Below are positions 1 through 7,927 of a DNA stretch of 64,000 bases, piece by piece. Position numbers and translations under genes: made by a program. Within the stretch, counting starts at the first letter, position 1. Each line of letters starts with the position of its first letter. Location of the stretch: assembly GCA_029980465.1 (NCBI GenBank), contig JARYIJ010000001.1, positions 2,615,501-2,679,500 on the forward strand. The letters are read 5' to 3'. The notes below the pieces were generated by a model, which made no database searches, had not been told where the DNA came from, and was given only the letters and a program-made list of their open reading frames with translations. The DNA is from Pseudolabrys sp. Lineage in GTDB: Bacteria; Pseudomonadota; Alphaproteobacteria; Rhizobiales; Xanthobacteraceae.

Positions 1-270
1 GGGTTGGCGCAGCTAGCCGCGCAGGGTGCGGCACGGGAGCAGGCGATTGAGCTCGGTTACAAGCTGGCGAAGGGAGCCAGTCGTGCCCTGTCTGCCGCCA
101 AGGCCATCATCCTGGCATCCGAAACCGCGACGACAGCCGAGCTGGATCGCATGGCCCTGGACGCCATGATCGCAACTCTTACCAGCCCGGAAGGAAGCGA
201 AGGGCTGCAGTCCGTCGCCCAGCGGCGTAAGCCCGACTTCTTGACAGCAAGGGGACAGCGCGGATGCTGA
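1..270 (+). CDS. Enoyl-CoA hydratase/isomerase family protein, C-terminal part
   Basis: Only the last 89 residues are in the window; the reading frame is open at base 1. The visible part is the C-terminal helical region of a crotonase: helices with Ala-rich packing, a segment of the type ELGYKLAKGASRAL, and the usual ending in which EG followed by Ala/Gln/Arg precedes KPDF. Crotonases hydrate or isomerise enoyl-CoA esters as trimers in the cytosol. The catalytic loops are not visible, so the reaction cannot be assigned. The stop overlaps the ATG of the CoA-ligase gene, so it is the first visible cistron of the operon that runs to the TetR gene. Confidence 0.75.
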   Translation, partial: GLAQLAAQGAAREQAIELGYKLAKGASRALSAAKAIILASETATTAELDRMALDAMIATLTSPEGSEGLQSVAQRRKPDFLTARGQRGC

Positions 271-1613
271 CCGACACCTACGGTAAGGCCGCCCACGCCA
301 GCAAGCTCTTCAGCCCCTCCACAATGACCATGTCGCGCGAGGCGCTGGACGCCCGCCACCTGTCGCGCATCAGGAAGCTGATCCAGTTTGCCTACGAGCA
401 CAGTCCGCTCCATCGCCGGATCTACGACGCGGCCGGCCTGAAGCCGCGCGACGTAAAGACCTGGGACGATTTCCACCGCAAAGTCCCGTTCACCGACAAG
501 TCCGACTACGTCCAGGACCAGGACAAGTATGGCATTGCCGCGATGGCACAGGACGATAGTCTCGTCTCCAGTTACTTTCATACGACTGGCACGACCGGCC
601 GCTTCCTTCACGAGAACTACGGGGAGTACGACATCGTACGGATGTCGAGCATCTACGCCTATGCTTGGTGGGACTGCGGATTGCGGCCGGGCAACTCGAT
701 CTTCATCAACCACAATTTCGGCTTCTGGCTGGGCCTCTGGCATATGTATTGGGGTGCCCGCTATTTCGGACTGAAGATCTTCAGTGCCGGCGGCATGACG
801 ACCGACGAGCGCATCGATGCGATCCATGAACATCGCCCGGATATGGTCGTCGGCACGCCGACCTATCTGCTGCGTCTCGCACAACGCGCCAGGGAGCGCG
901 GCATCGACTTCGCAAAAGGCTCTGTGCGTTTCATCACGGCCGGCGGTGAGCCGGGCCTCAATATTCCTGTCACGCGCAGGGCGTTGGAAGAGGCCTGGGG
1001 CGCGGTCGGCATCGACGCCTACGGGCTGAGCGAGGTTGGCATCGCGCACATGGAATGCTCAGGCCACGCCGGTGGCGTCCATGTGATGGAGGATTCCTTC
1101 CACTCCTTCTCCGCAGATCCAGAAACGGGCATGCCGGTCGCAGACGGTGAGGTGGGCGAGAACATCGTCACGGCTTTCACGCATATGGCGCAACCCTTCA
1201 TCAAGTATCGAACGCACGACCTGGTGCGGCGCTATTCTAGCCACAATCACGGCTGCGGCTGGAACTGGGCCTTCCTCGAAGGTGGCGTATTGGGACGCAC
1301 CGACTTCATGGTCGTGATCAAAGGCGTCAACGTCTATCCGACTGCCGTCGAGAACCTCATTGGAACTGTACCAGAACTCAGCAACTACTACGAGATTCAC
1401 ATCTCCAGGCCCAATGGCGTCGACGCTATGCTCGTCAAGGTGGAGGCCCGCCCGCACGTACCACAGGAGCGGTTCGCCGGGCTGAGCGAGGTGTTGTCCA
1501 AAACCTATCGCGAGAATCTTGGCGTCACCCTCGATATCGAGATCGTGCCCAGCGAGACGATGACGCGCTATCAGCTCAAGACCAAACGCATTTTCGACAA
1601 TCGTCCGCGATGA
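264..1613 (+). CDS. Phenylacetate-CoA ligase (PaaK)-like AMP-forming ligase
   Basis: A 449-residue adenylate-forming enzyme of the PaaK branch, expected to activate a carboxylic acid (often aromatic) to its acyl-CoA with ATP. The phosphate-binding loop with TTGTTG lies near residue 107, the YGLSEVG adenine-binding motif near 255, the YRTHDL motif near 315, and a C-terminal domain has a GVNVYPTAVE stretch as in PaaK proteins. Length fits the family (about 430-450). The start overlaps the upstream stop and follows a GGGGA ribosome-binding site. It is likely the entry enzyme of the CoA pathway encoded by the next genes. Substrate unknown: phenylacetate is only the family name, and no paa oxygenase genes are seen here. 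Confidence 0.85.
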   Translation: MLTDTYGKAAHASKLFSPSTMTMSREALDARHLSRIRKLIQFAYEHSPLHRRIYDAAGLKPRDVKTWDDFHRKVPFTDKSDYVQDQDKYGIAAMAQDDSLVSSYFHTTGTTGRFLHENYGEYDIVRMSSIYAYAWWDCGLRPGNSIFINHNFGFWLGLWHMYWGARYFGLKIFSAGGMTTDERIDAIHEHRPDMVVGTPTYLLRLAQRARERGIDFAKGSVRFITAGGEPGLNIPVTRRALEEAWGAVGIDAYGLSEVGIAHMECSGHAGGVHVMEDSFHSFSADPETGMPVADGEVGENIVTAFTHMAQPFIKYRTHDLVRRYSSHNHGCGWNWAFLEGGVLGRTDFMVVIKGVNVYPTAVENLIGTVPELSNYYEIHISRPNGVDAMLVKVEARPHVPQERFAGLSEVLSKTYRENLGVTLDIEIVPSETMTRYQLKTKRIFDNRPR

Positions 1614-1638
1614 CGAGACGACCGGAAGGAAAACGCAT

Positions 1639-2376
1639 ATGAGAGCCTTAATCACTGGCAGCGGATCGAAGATCGTGCTGGTGCACGGCTGGGCCGCCAG
1701 CGCGCACCTCATGTGCACGCTCGCTGCAGAATTCGATCGCTCGTTCGAATGTCACTGCATCGATCTGCCCGGCCACGGAGCCTCCGTGGAAGGTCGCGTG
1801 GATGTCGACCTCGATGAGATGGTGGCGGGCACCGCGGCTTATGTGCGCGGCCTGAACGAACCGGTGGTGCTGCTCGGCTGGGCAATGGGCGCGCTGATCT
1901 CGCTCGCCGTTGCGGCGCAGGTACAGGTCCGCGGCTTAGTCTGCATCGGTACGCCTTCTGGCGGCGCGGAGTTTGGTCCAGCCTTCGAAAAGATGGCCGG
2001 CCGGCTGGTCCGCGACTGGCCTCGCTATGTCCGATCTTCGGTCGACGCTATTACCGGCGGCAAGGTCAGCCCCGAAATGCACGAGTTCATCTGTTCCATC
2101 ATGCGGCAGACGCCGCCGTCTCTCGCGCGCCGCACGCTGCTTGAGGTTGCACAGGCTGATCTCGCCTCCTTTGTGGAAAAGGTCGAGGCACCCACTCTCG
2201 TTCTGCATGGTGAGCAGGACAAGATCAGCCCCGTGGCAATCGCCGGCACGCTAGGCAGCAAGTTGCGCAACGCCAAGGTGAAGCTCTATCCAGAGGTCGG
2301 CCACGCGCCTTTCCTGGAGCACCGCGACGAGACGGTCGCAGACATCCGGTCCTTCCTGGAGTCGCTCCATGCCTGA
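1639..2376 (+). CDS. Alpha/beta hydrolase fold protein lacking the nucleophile serine
   Basis: A 245-residue single-domain alpha/beta hydrolase related to BioH-type esterases. The oxyanion motif HGW is at residues 16-18, a DLPGHG segment at 42-47, a predicted catalytic Asp in HGEQD and a catalytic His in EVGHAPF near the C-terminus. At the nucleophile elbow the sequence is GWAMG: residue 82 is Ala, encoded by GCA at 1882-1884, where the family has Ser. Asp and His are kept, so the fold is intact but classical ester hydrolysis is not expected. Start ATG follows a GGAAGGAAA ribosome-binding site. The 3' end overlaps the next crotonase by 8 bases. It may be a non-hydrolytic lyase or a binding protein; a single-base substitution from a TCA serine codon would produce the change. 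Confidence 0.85.
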   Translation: MRALITGSGSKIVLVHGWAASAHLMCTLAAEFDRSFECHCIDLPGHGASVEGRVDVDLDEMVAGTAAYVRGLNEPVVLLGWAMGALISLAVAAQVQVRGLVCIGTPSGGAEFGPAFEKMAGRLVRDWPRYVRSSVDAITGGKVSPEMHEFICSIMRQTPPSLARRTLLEVAQADLASFVEKVEAPTLVLHGEQDKISPVAIAGTLGSKLRNAKVKLYPEVGHAPFLEHRDETVADIRSFLESLHA

Positions 2377-3166
2377 CACAGCCAAGGTCCTGCTCTCGAC
2401 CGATGATCATGGCGTTACGACGCTACTCATGAATCGTCCTGAAAAACTTAACTCTTGGGATTACGAGATGGAGGCGCAGCTGATGCAGGCTGCGCACGAC
2501 ATCGAGCGAGATCTCGGCAGGCACCGCGTCCTCGTGATCAAGGGGGCGGGCAAGGCATTTTGCGCGGGCGTCGACATGGCGCTGATCGGCAGGGAACAGG
2601 CCATGCGACCGCGTGACCTTCGCAATCACATGGCCATTCGCCATCGGTTCTTCGAATGGCTGGAGAACATTGAGCTGCCCATCGTGGCCGCTGTGCACGG
2701 CTACTGCTTGGGCGGTGGCCTGGAACTTGCGCTCGCCTGCGACTTTCGCTTGCTCAGCGACGATGCGAAGCTGGCGATGCCTGAACTGGGCTTCGCACAG
2801 ATTCCGGGTTCGGGCGCGGCCTCTCGCCTGGCGGCTCTGGCCAACGCCTCGGTAGCAAAGGATCTGATCATCACATGTCGCAGGATCGACGCGGCGGAAG
2901 CGGATCGCTTCGGCCTGGCGACCCGCGTCTTCCCTGCAAACGAATTCGCCGGGCGTGTCGAGGAATTCTGCCGCGACCTGGCAACCAAGCCGCCGCTTGC
3001 CGTCGCCATGGCCAAAAAGATCGTGACCATGGTGCAGTCCGTGGATGCTGGCTCGGCGCGAGCCTTGGAGCGTCTCGGCCAGAGCGCTCTCCTCGGCACC
3101 GAAGATCTCGCCGAGGGGCTGGCCGCGGCCAGCGAGCGGCGGGTCGCCCGGTTCACGGGGCGCTAG
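2369..3166 (+). CDS. Enoyl-CoA hydratase with both catalytic glutamates
   Basis: A 265-residue crotonase. The oxyanion-hole segment AFCAGVD lies near residue 65, the GGGLELA motif supplies the first catalytic Glu, and MPELGF followed by PGSG supplies the second, corresponding to Glu144 and Glu164 of rat enoyl-CoA hydratase. It should therefore hydrate a trans-2-enoyl-CoA to a 3-hydroxyacyl-CoA. The start is inside the 3' end of the hydrolase gene, indicating translational coupling. With the ligase and the second crotonase it forms a beta-oxidation-like or ring-processing route; the real substrate cannot be read from sequence. Confidence 0.88.
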   Translation: MPDTAKVLLSTDDHGVTTLLMNRPEKLNSWDYEMEAQLMQAAHDIERDLGRHRVLVIKGAGKAFCAGVDMALIGREQAMRPRDLRNHMAIRHRFFEWLENIELPIVAAVHGYCLGGGLELALACDFRLLSDDAKLAMPELGFAQIPGSGAASRLAALANASVAKDLIITCRRIDAAEADRFGLATRVFPANEFAGRVEEFCRDLATKPPLAVAMAKKIVTMVQSVDAGSARALERLGQSALLGTEDLAEGLAAASERRVARFTGR

Positions 3167-3177
3167 CGGGAGGCAGC

Positions 3178-3975
3178 ATGGATCGGTTGGTTCGCGAAAT
3201 CGCCGGTATACGCCTCGTGCGCGATGGCTCCCTTGTCGAGGTCGAGCTCAACGAGCCCGAACGCCGCAATCCAATGAGTCCGGCTATCATGGAGGGGCTG
3301 TCGGCCGCCTGCGACGTCATCGAGGCCGAACGAGAGCAGACCAGCTGCGTGATCCTGACCGGAAATGGCAGCGCCTTCTGTGCGGGCGGCGATCTTCCCT
3401 ACAACGATTTGAACCTGCAGGGCGAGGTATCGACGCAGCGCATCTTCCTCGAAGAGCTCTATCGTCCGTTTCTCCGCCTGCTCGACCTGCCCGTGCCAAC
3501 GATTGCTGCGGTTAACGGCGTGGCGATCGGTGGAGGTCTCGCCCTGGCAATGCTGTGCGACCTTAGGATTGTGTCGGACAGAGCTCGTCTGATCACCGCT
3601 TTCGGGCGCATGGGCTTCTTTCCCGGCCTTGGCCTCACCTACAGCTTCGAGCGGCTGCTCGGTCCCTCGAAAGCACTGGAGTTGATCTACCGCGGCGCAG
3701 AGATTTCGGCCCTCGAGGCAGTATCACTCGGACTCGCGACCACCGCTACGACGCCCGATGAACTGATGCCTCGCGCTCGCGCCATAGCGGCTGAAATCGC
3801 AGCCAATTCGACCTTCGTGAACCAACTGGTGAAGTCGGCAATCATGGCCGACTTTCGCGGTGAGCTACGTCAGCGGCTGGAACGCGACATCCTTGCCCAG
3901 GTGCTAACGTCGGTGGGCGGCGACTATCGGCAGCGACGGGATGCCATCCGGCGAGCGCGGAACAGACCATCATGA
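3178..3975 (+). CDS. Crotonase-family protein without hydratase glutamates
   Basis: A 265-residue crotonase starting at the ATG at 3178, preceded by GGGAGG; the open frame extends upstream into the previous gene but only this start gives the normal family length. The oxyanion segment AFCAGGD is present, but the first Glu position is Ala (GGGLALA) and the second site reads FGRMGFFPG, resembling PaaG- or isomerase-type members instead of hydratases. It probably performs an isomerisation, lyase or hydrolase step on a CoA ester. It differs clearly from the upstream crotonase, so the two likely act in sequence. The TGA overlaps the next ATG in an ATGA junction. Confidence 0.8.
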   Translation: MDRLVREIAGIRLVRDGSLVEVELNEPERRNPMSPAIMEGLSAACDVIEAEREQTSCVILTGNGSAFCAGGDLPYNDLNLQGEVSTQRIFLEELYRPFLRLLDLPVPTIAAVNGVAIGGGLALAMLCDLRIVSDRARLITAFGRMGFFPGLGLTYSFERLLGPSKALELIYRGAEISALEAVSLGLATTATTPDELMPRARAIAAEIAANSTFVNQLVKSAIMADFRGELRQRLERDILAQVLTSVGGDYRQRRDAIRRARNRPS

Positions 3976-4388
3976 GAGAAGACGTCGCAGGAAAGATCCG
4001 CATGCGCTTGACCTATGCGGATGTCGACAACGTCCAGTTCTTTTTCGGCAACTACTACCACTGGATGGACCGCGCGCTGGCCGAGCTGTTTATAGCCTGC
4101 GGCTATGCTCGGAGCGCCGCCCTCCAGGAAGGCGTTGGCTTTCCGGTCGTCGAAAGCGGCTGCAAGTACCTGAAGCGTGCCGTCGTCGACCAGGTGCTGA
4201 CTGTCGAAGCCAGGTTCGCAGCGATGACGCGCCGTTCCTTCCGCGTCGCCTACACCTTTCTGCACGATGACGGTGCAGTGGCGGCGGAGGGTTTCACCCA
4301 GCATGTCTGCGTCAACATCAGGAAGATGGAGGCCAAATCCGTGCCTATCGAATTCTCTGGTAGCGACCCGCAAGATGGTGCGCAATGA
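3972..4388 (+). CDS. Hotdog-fold acyl-CoA thioesterase (4HBT/YbgC-like)
   Basis: A 138-residue hotdog protein. The N-terminal pattern YADVDNVQFFFGNYYHWMDR follows the 4HBT/YbgC signature, in which an Asp near the Tyr-x-Asp-x-Asp segment serves catalysis; the typical xxGxVYH tract here reads VQFFFGNYYH. Such enzymes release a free acid from an acyl-CoA. In this operon it may remove a dead-end CoA ester or release the final product. It is joined to both neighbours by ATGA overlaps. Family assignment is good; substrate is unknown. Confidence 0.75.
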   Translation: MREDVAGKIRMRLTYADVDNVQFFFGNYYHWMDRALAELFIACGYARSAALQEGVGFPVVESGCKYLKRAVVDQVLTVEARFAAMTRRSFRVAYTFLHDDGAVAAEGFTQHVCVNIRKMEAKSVPIEFSGSDPQDGAQ

Positions 4389-4591
4389 ACGGCGACGTGG
4401 CCAGCGAACTTGCCCGGATCGAGGCGATCTGCGAGACGCTACGGGAGATGATCGACACCACCCGCCAGCCCGGTGTCGCCTTGGCACTGCGGCACGCGCT
4501 CAACTATGCGCATCTGGCGGGCAGCTATGTCGGTGACGACTTCCTTTCCCCCGAGGTCGACGTCGCGATCGGGCGAGAGGAGCTTCCGTGA
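4385..4591 (+). CDS. Small protein of unknown function in CoA-catabolic operon
   Basis: A 68-residue acidic, mostly helical protein without Cys pairs, signal peptide or membrane segment. I do not recognise the family. It begins at an ATGA overlap with the thioesterase gene and ends at a GTGA overlap with the TetR gene, so it is almost certainly translated as part of the operon. Helical blocks around ELARIEAICETLREMI and ALRHALNYAHLAGSY suggest a small helical bundle or a subunit partner of one of the neighbouring enzymes. Confidence 0.6.
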   Translation: MNGDVASELARIEAICETLREMIDTTRQPGVALALRHALNYAHLAGSYVGDDFLSPEVDVAIGREELP

Positions 4592-5229
4592 GCGGAGCTG
4601 TGCCAAACAGGGTGAGTGTTTTCGCCAAGAAGAGACGCGGCCGTCCTCGCAACGCCGAGAAGAGTCCCGAGTTCGAGGAGAAGCTCGCCGCGATCGTGGA
4701 AGCCGCTGCAAACGTGTTCCGGGAAAAGGGCTACGCCAGCGGCTCGCTCGACGACGTGGCGGCCGCGCTCGATATCCGCAAGGCAACTCTCTATTACTAC
4801 ATCGATTCCAAGGCGAAGCTTTTGGAGATGATCTTCGAGCGGGGGCTCAGCACGGCCCGGAGGAAGATCGACTCGCTCGCCGAGATCACCGATCCGAAGG
4901 AGCGGCTGCAGGCGCTGATCCGCCACCAGATCGAGATCGTCAGCTCGGACCGCGGCCATTTCGCGGTCTTCTTCGACCATCTTTCGGTCTCTGACAAGTC
5001 GGAAGCCAAGTCGCCACGGCTGCGAGCGCTTGAGAAGGAATACATGGAGAGCTTCCTTCGCATCGTCGAGAGCGCCGTGAAAGCAGGTGTCATCGCCGAT
5101 GTACCGTCCAAATACGCGGTCCAGGCCATCATCGGCATGACCTGCTGGACATACAAGTGGTTCGAGCCGACGCGACACAACGCCGAGGCCATGTACGACA
5201 CCTGCGTCCGTCTTCTGATCCGCAAGTAG
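4588..5229 (+). CDS. TetR/AcrR family transcriptional regulator
   Basis: A 213-residue TetR regulator. The basic N-terminal tail (KKRRGRPRN) leads to a helix-turn-helix at about residues 35-80, with SLDDVAAALDIRKATLYYYI as the recognition region. The C-terminal ligand domain resembles the KstR2-like group that often senses CoA esters (family knowledge). Start is the GTG overlapping the previous stop, with a GAGAGGAG ribosome-binding site. As the last cistron it probably represses this operon and is relieved by a pathway acyl-CoA; the operator would lie upstream of the window. Confidence 0.88.
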   Translation: MSGAVPNRVSVFAKKRRGRPRNAEKSPEFEEKLAAIVEAAANVFREKGYASGSLDDVAAALDIRKATLYYYIDSKAKLLEMIFERGLSTARRKIDSLAEITDPKERLQALIRHQIEIVSSDRGHFAVFFDHLSVSDKSEAKSPRLRALEKEYMESFLRIVESAVKAGVIADVPSKYAVQAIIGMTCWTYKWFEPTRHNAEAMYDTCVRLLIRK

Positions 5230-5273
5230 TCGCCACGCGGCCGGTCGTCACGCCTCTCGGCGACGGTGCGCTT

Positions 5274-5472
5274 TCAAGACCTCCAAAAAGATTCGAGCTC
5301 CAGGGTCAGCTTGCTGATCATTCGTTCAAGGTCGGCGGTGCTGGCCTCATGCGCCGACAGCTGCGGCGTCGGAACGAAATCAAGCCCCGTCCTTTTCCCT
5401 GTCGGCAGGGAATTGCCACGAAGAGATCGGCTCGAGATTAACTGCGAACGCCGCCATTTCCGTCCGAGTCGT
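5274..5472 (-). pseudogene. Possible C-terminal gene remnant in intergenic DNA
   Basis: The 244 bases between the TetR and RmlD genes hold no intact gene. Read on the minus strand, one frame gives a protein-like tail with PTPQLSAHEAS followed by a helical LERMISKLTLELESFW segment and a stop at 5274. No suitable start codon is present upstream in that frame before a stop inside the RmlD gene. It could be the end of a decayed gene or a chance frame. Confidence 0.22.
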
Positions 5473-5473
5473 T

Positions 5474-6367
5474 CTATTTCGCAGCAATCAGGTCGAGTTC
5501 ACGGGCGAGTGCGGTTTCCCACGGTTCTGGTACGATGCCGAACACATCGCGCAGCCGTGACAGATCGAGCCGCGAGTTGAGCGGCCGCTGCGCCTTCACC
5601 GGATAATCCTTGCTGGCGACGCGCGCGATGCTGCACGTCGCGGCCGGCATGCCACGCTCCTGCAAGCCGGTAAGGATCGCTTCGGCGAAGCCATGCCAAG
5701 TCGTTATGCCGGAGGCTACAAGATGTACGGCGCCTTTGCTCGCGGCGAACGCGCGCGGCAGATCGTCGACGTGGCTGTGCACGATCGCGGCGACCGCCGA
5801 CGCGATCTGATGCGCCGATGTCGGCGCGCCGGTCTGATCGTCGACGATGCGGAGTTCCGGTTTCTCGCGCATGAGATTGACCATCGTGCGCAGAAAATTC
5901 TTGCCGCCGGCCGAGTAGACCCACGACGTCCGCACAATGAGCGCGCTCGCGCCCGAATGGCGGACCGCGTGCTCACCGGCGAGCTTGCTCTCGCCATAAA
6001 CGTTGAGCGGACCGGTCGCGTCATCCTCTCGCCAGGGCCTATTGCCTGAGCCGTCGAAGACGTAGTCAGTGGAAAAATGAATAAGCGGCACACGATGACC
6101 TGCCGCCCACGCCGCAATAACGCCCGGCGCGGCGGCGTTGATCGCGAAGGCCACATCGCGATCAGTTTCTGCGTTGTCGACCGCCGTATAGGCCGCCGGA
6201 TTGACGATCAGCTCCGGCGCAAGCGCATCGAGCCGCGCTGGGATCGACGCGGCGTCCGACAAGTCCAGGACGGCGCGCGGCGCGGGAACGACCTCGGCGA
6301 AGTCCTTGAACAGCGGCGCCAGCGCAGCGCCGACCTGCCCGGTTACACCCATGATGAGCACGCGCAT
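5474..6367 (-). CDS. rfbD: dTDP-4-dehydrorhamnose reductase (RmlD)-like
   Basis: A 297-residue extended SDR of the RmlD family, which reduces dTDP-4-dehydro-L-rhamnose to dTDP-L-rhamnose for surface polysaccharide. The NAD(P) loop GVTGQVG is at residues 7-13, FSTDYVFDG near 100, and the catalytic YGESK near 130. Length is normal. No rfbA, rfbB or rfbC is next to it, so it may serve scattered rhamnose genes or act on a related nucleotide sugar. It follows the MetE-like gene by 40 bases on the same strand, suggesting co-transcription. Confidence 0.85.
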   Translation of the reverse strand: MRVLIMGVTGQVGAALAPLFKDFAEVVPAPRAVLDLSDAASIPARLDALAPELIVNPAAYTAVDNAETDRDVAFAINAAAPGVIAAWAAGHRVPLIHFSTDYVFDGSGNRPWREDDATGPLNVYGESKLAGEHAVRHSGASALIVRTSWVYSAGGKNFLRTMVNLMREKPELRIVDDQTGAPTSAHQIASAVAAIVHSHVDDLPRAFAASKGAVHLVASGITTWHGFAEAILTGLQERGMPAATCSIARVASKDYPVKAQRPLNSRLDLSRLRDVFGIVPEPWETALARELDLIAAK

Positions 6368-6407
6368 GGCGATTCACTACGACGGAGATACGGACCGGAT
6401 GACCCGG

Positions 6408-7553
6408 TCAGTGCCAGAACTGCTTCGACGCCAGCCGGGCACCCTCGGCCATCGCCTTGAGCTTGGCGAACACGACGTCGGGATCGACCGCGGCCTGGCC
6501 GACCCAGGTACCGAAGCCGCAGTCCGAGCCGGCGATGACGTTCTCGCGGCCGACGACATTGGCGTAGCGCGCGATGCGCTGCGCGATCACCTCGGGGTGC
6601 TCGATGAAGTTCGACTTCGATTCGATAACGCCGGGGATCAGCACCTTGCCGTCCGGCAACTTCACGGTCTCGAATACTTTCCATTCGTGGGCGTGGCGCG
6701 GGTTGGCGGCCTCGAGCGAGATCGCGCTTGGCTTTGCCGTGAAGACGAGGTCGACGATTTCGGCCAACGCCACGTCGCAATGGTGCGGGCCTTCGTAATT
6801 GCCCCAGCACAGGTGCACGCGGAGCTGCTCGGCGGGAATATTGCGCAGCGCGTGGTTGAGCGCCTTGATGTGCAGCGCCGCGCGCTTGCGGAATTCGGTG
6901 GTGCTCAGGTCGGCGTACTGGATGTGCCGGCCCATCGCCAGGTCGGGGCAATCAATCTGCAGGACGAAACCGGCCTTGGCGACGGTTTCGTACTCGTGGC
7001 GCATCGCTTCGGCGATGGCCTCGAGGTACTTCTCCTGGCTCGGGTAATAGTCGTTGCGGAAGAACAGCGAGACGACGCCGGGCGAGGCGGCGCTCATGAA
7101 GCCGCCCTCGCTTGTCACGGTCCTCAGCGCTGCCTTGAGGTTGTCGGCATCGGTTTCGGCCGCCTTCGGATCGCGCACGCCAATCGGCGCGTTGCAGGCG
7201 GGCGTCTTGCGCCGCGACCGGCCGGGATCGCCGAACACGCGCTGCTGCAGTCTCGGGAATTCGGCGATATCCTGATAGACGAATGTATTGCCGGTGCCGC
7301 CAAAGCCCGCCAGCCGGTCCTTGACGTAGGTGGCGTAGCTCGGCTTCGACATCTCGCCGTCGTTGATGAGATCGACGCCGGCGTCAGCCTGCTTGCGGAC
7401 AACCTCGACAACGGCTTCGCGGATGCGCGCTCCGAGCGCCACTGGGTCGACCGGGACGCCTTCTTCCTTGGCGTACATCATCCGGATGAGGTCGTCCGGG
7501 CGGGGCAGGCTGCCCGTATGGGTGGTCAAGAAACGGTCCGTACTGCGTGGCAT
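6408..7553 (-). CDS. Cobalamin-independent methionine synthase II (MetE C-terminal)-like protein
   Basis: A 381-residue single-barrel protein of the MetE/UROD superfamily, about half the size of full MetE and lacking its N-terminal domain. Near the N-terminus THTGSLPRP and DLINDGE are typical. A His-x-Cys zinc pair is in HLCWG and a further Cys in GSDCGFGT, so the thiol-activating zinc site looks intact. Members of this group transfer methyl or other groups to thiols, and many are not true methionine synthases. GGAGGA precedes the ATG. Substrate uncertain; the upstream leader shows no riboswitch that I recognise. Confidence 0.8.
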   Translation of the reverse strand: MPRSTDRFLTTHTGSLPRPDDLIRMMYAKEEGVPVDPVALGARIREAVVEVVRKQADAGVDLINDGEMSKPSYATYVKDRLAGFGGTGNTFVYQDIAEFPRLQQRVFGDPGRSRRKTPACNAPIGVRDPKAAETDADNLKAALRTVTSEGGFMSAASPGVVSLFFRNDYYPSQEKYLEAIAEAMRHEYETVAKAGFVLQIDCPDLAMGRHIQYADLSTTEFRKRAALHIKALNHALRNIPAEQLRVHLCWGNYEGPHHCDVALAEIVDLVFTAKPSAISLEAANPRHAHEWKVFETVKLPDGKVLIPGVIESKSNFIEHPEVIAQRIARYANVVGRENVIAGSDCGFGTWVGQAAVDPDVVFAKLKAMAEGARLASKQFWH

Positions 7554-7631
7554 TGAAGTCCTCCCGGCGGGGCGGAACCTTAGAACAGGGACTTCCGGCT
7601 CACCACCCCGGCCGGATTTTGCCGCTTTGCG

Positions 7632-7660
7632 TTGACAGCCGGGGCTACGACCCCTAGAAA
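7632..7660 (+). promoter_or_regulatory. Sigma-70-type promoter for rpmJ
   Basis: A perfect -35 box TTGACA at 7632-7637 is followed after 17 bases by a -10 box TAGAAA at 7655-7660. This predicts a transcript start near 7667, about 30 bases ahead of the L36 ATG. Confidence 0.65.
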
Positions 7661-7696
7661 CCCGGGCAAATTCCAGACAAACCGGCCGAGCCTGTT

Positions 7697-7822
7697 ATGA
7701 AAGTCCGTAACTCATTGAAATCGCTGCGCGGGCGCCATCGCGGCAACCAGCTCGTGCGCCGCAAGGGCCGGGTCTATGTGATCAACAAGACCCAGCGCCG
7801 CTTCAAGGCGCGCCAAGGCTAA
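7697..7822 (+). CDS. rpmJ: 50S ribosomal protein L36, cysteine-free type
   Basis: A 41-residue protein beginning [14 protein letters not shown] and ending FKARQG, matching the short basic L36 of alphaproteobacteria. It contains no Cys, so it is the zinc-independent (C-minus) form. It sits alone between the MetE-like gene and a TPR gene, with a strong promoter just upstream. Its role is at the peptidyl-transferase side of the large subunit. Confidence 0.93.
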   Translation: MKVRNSLKSLRGRHRGNQLVRRKGRVYVINKTQRRFKARQG

Positions 7823-7927
7823 TTCGCCGGGGCGTGTTCGCGCCTCGTGATGCAAGCAAGCCAGTCCTGCAAATCCGGTTCCGGTTGCGGCCTTTGTTTC
7901 GCCCGCCACCGGGATTAAGGTTTTTGC

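Noticed and set aside
1..5229. Horizontally acquired island
   Set aside because: The codon use looks slightly less GC-rich by eye, but no integrase, tRNA or repeat boundary is seen and the left end is outside the window.
7554..7650. Riboswitch (SAM or cobalamin) ahead of the MetE-like gene
   Set aside because: No recognisable conserved core of either class in the leader.
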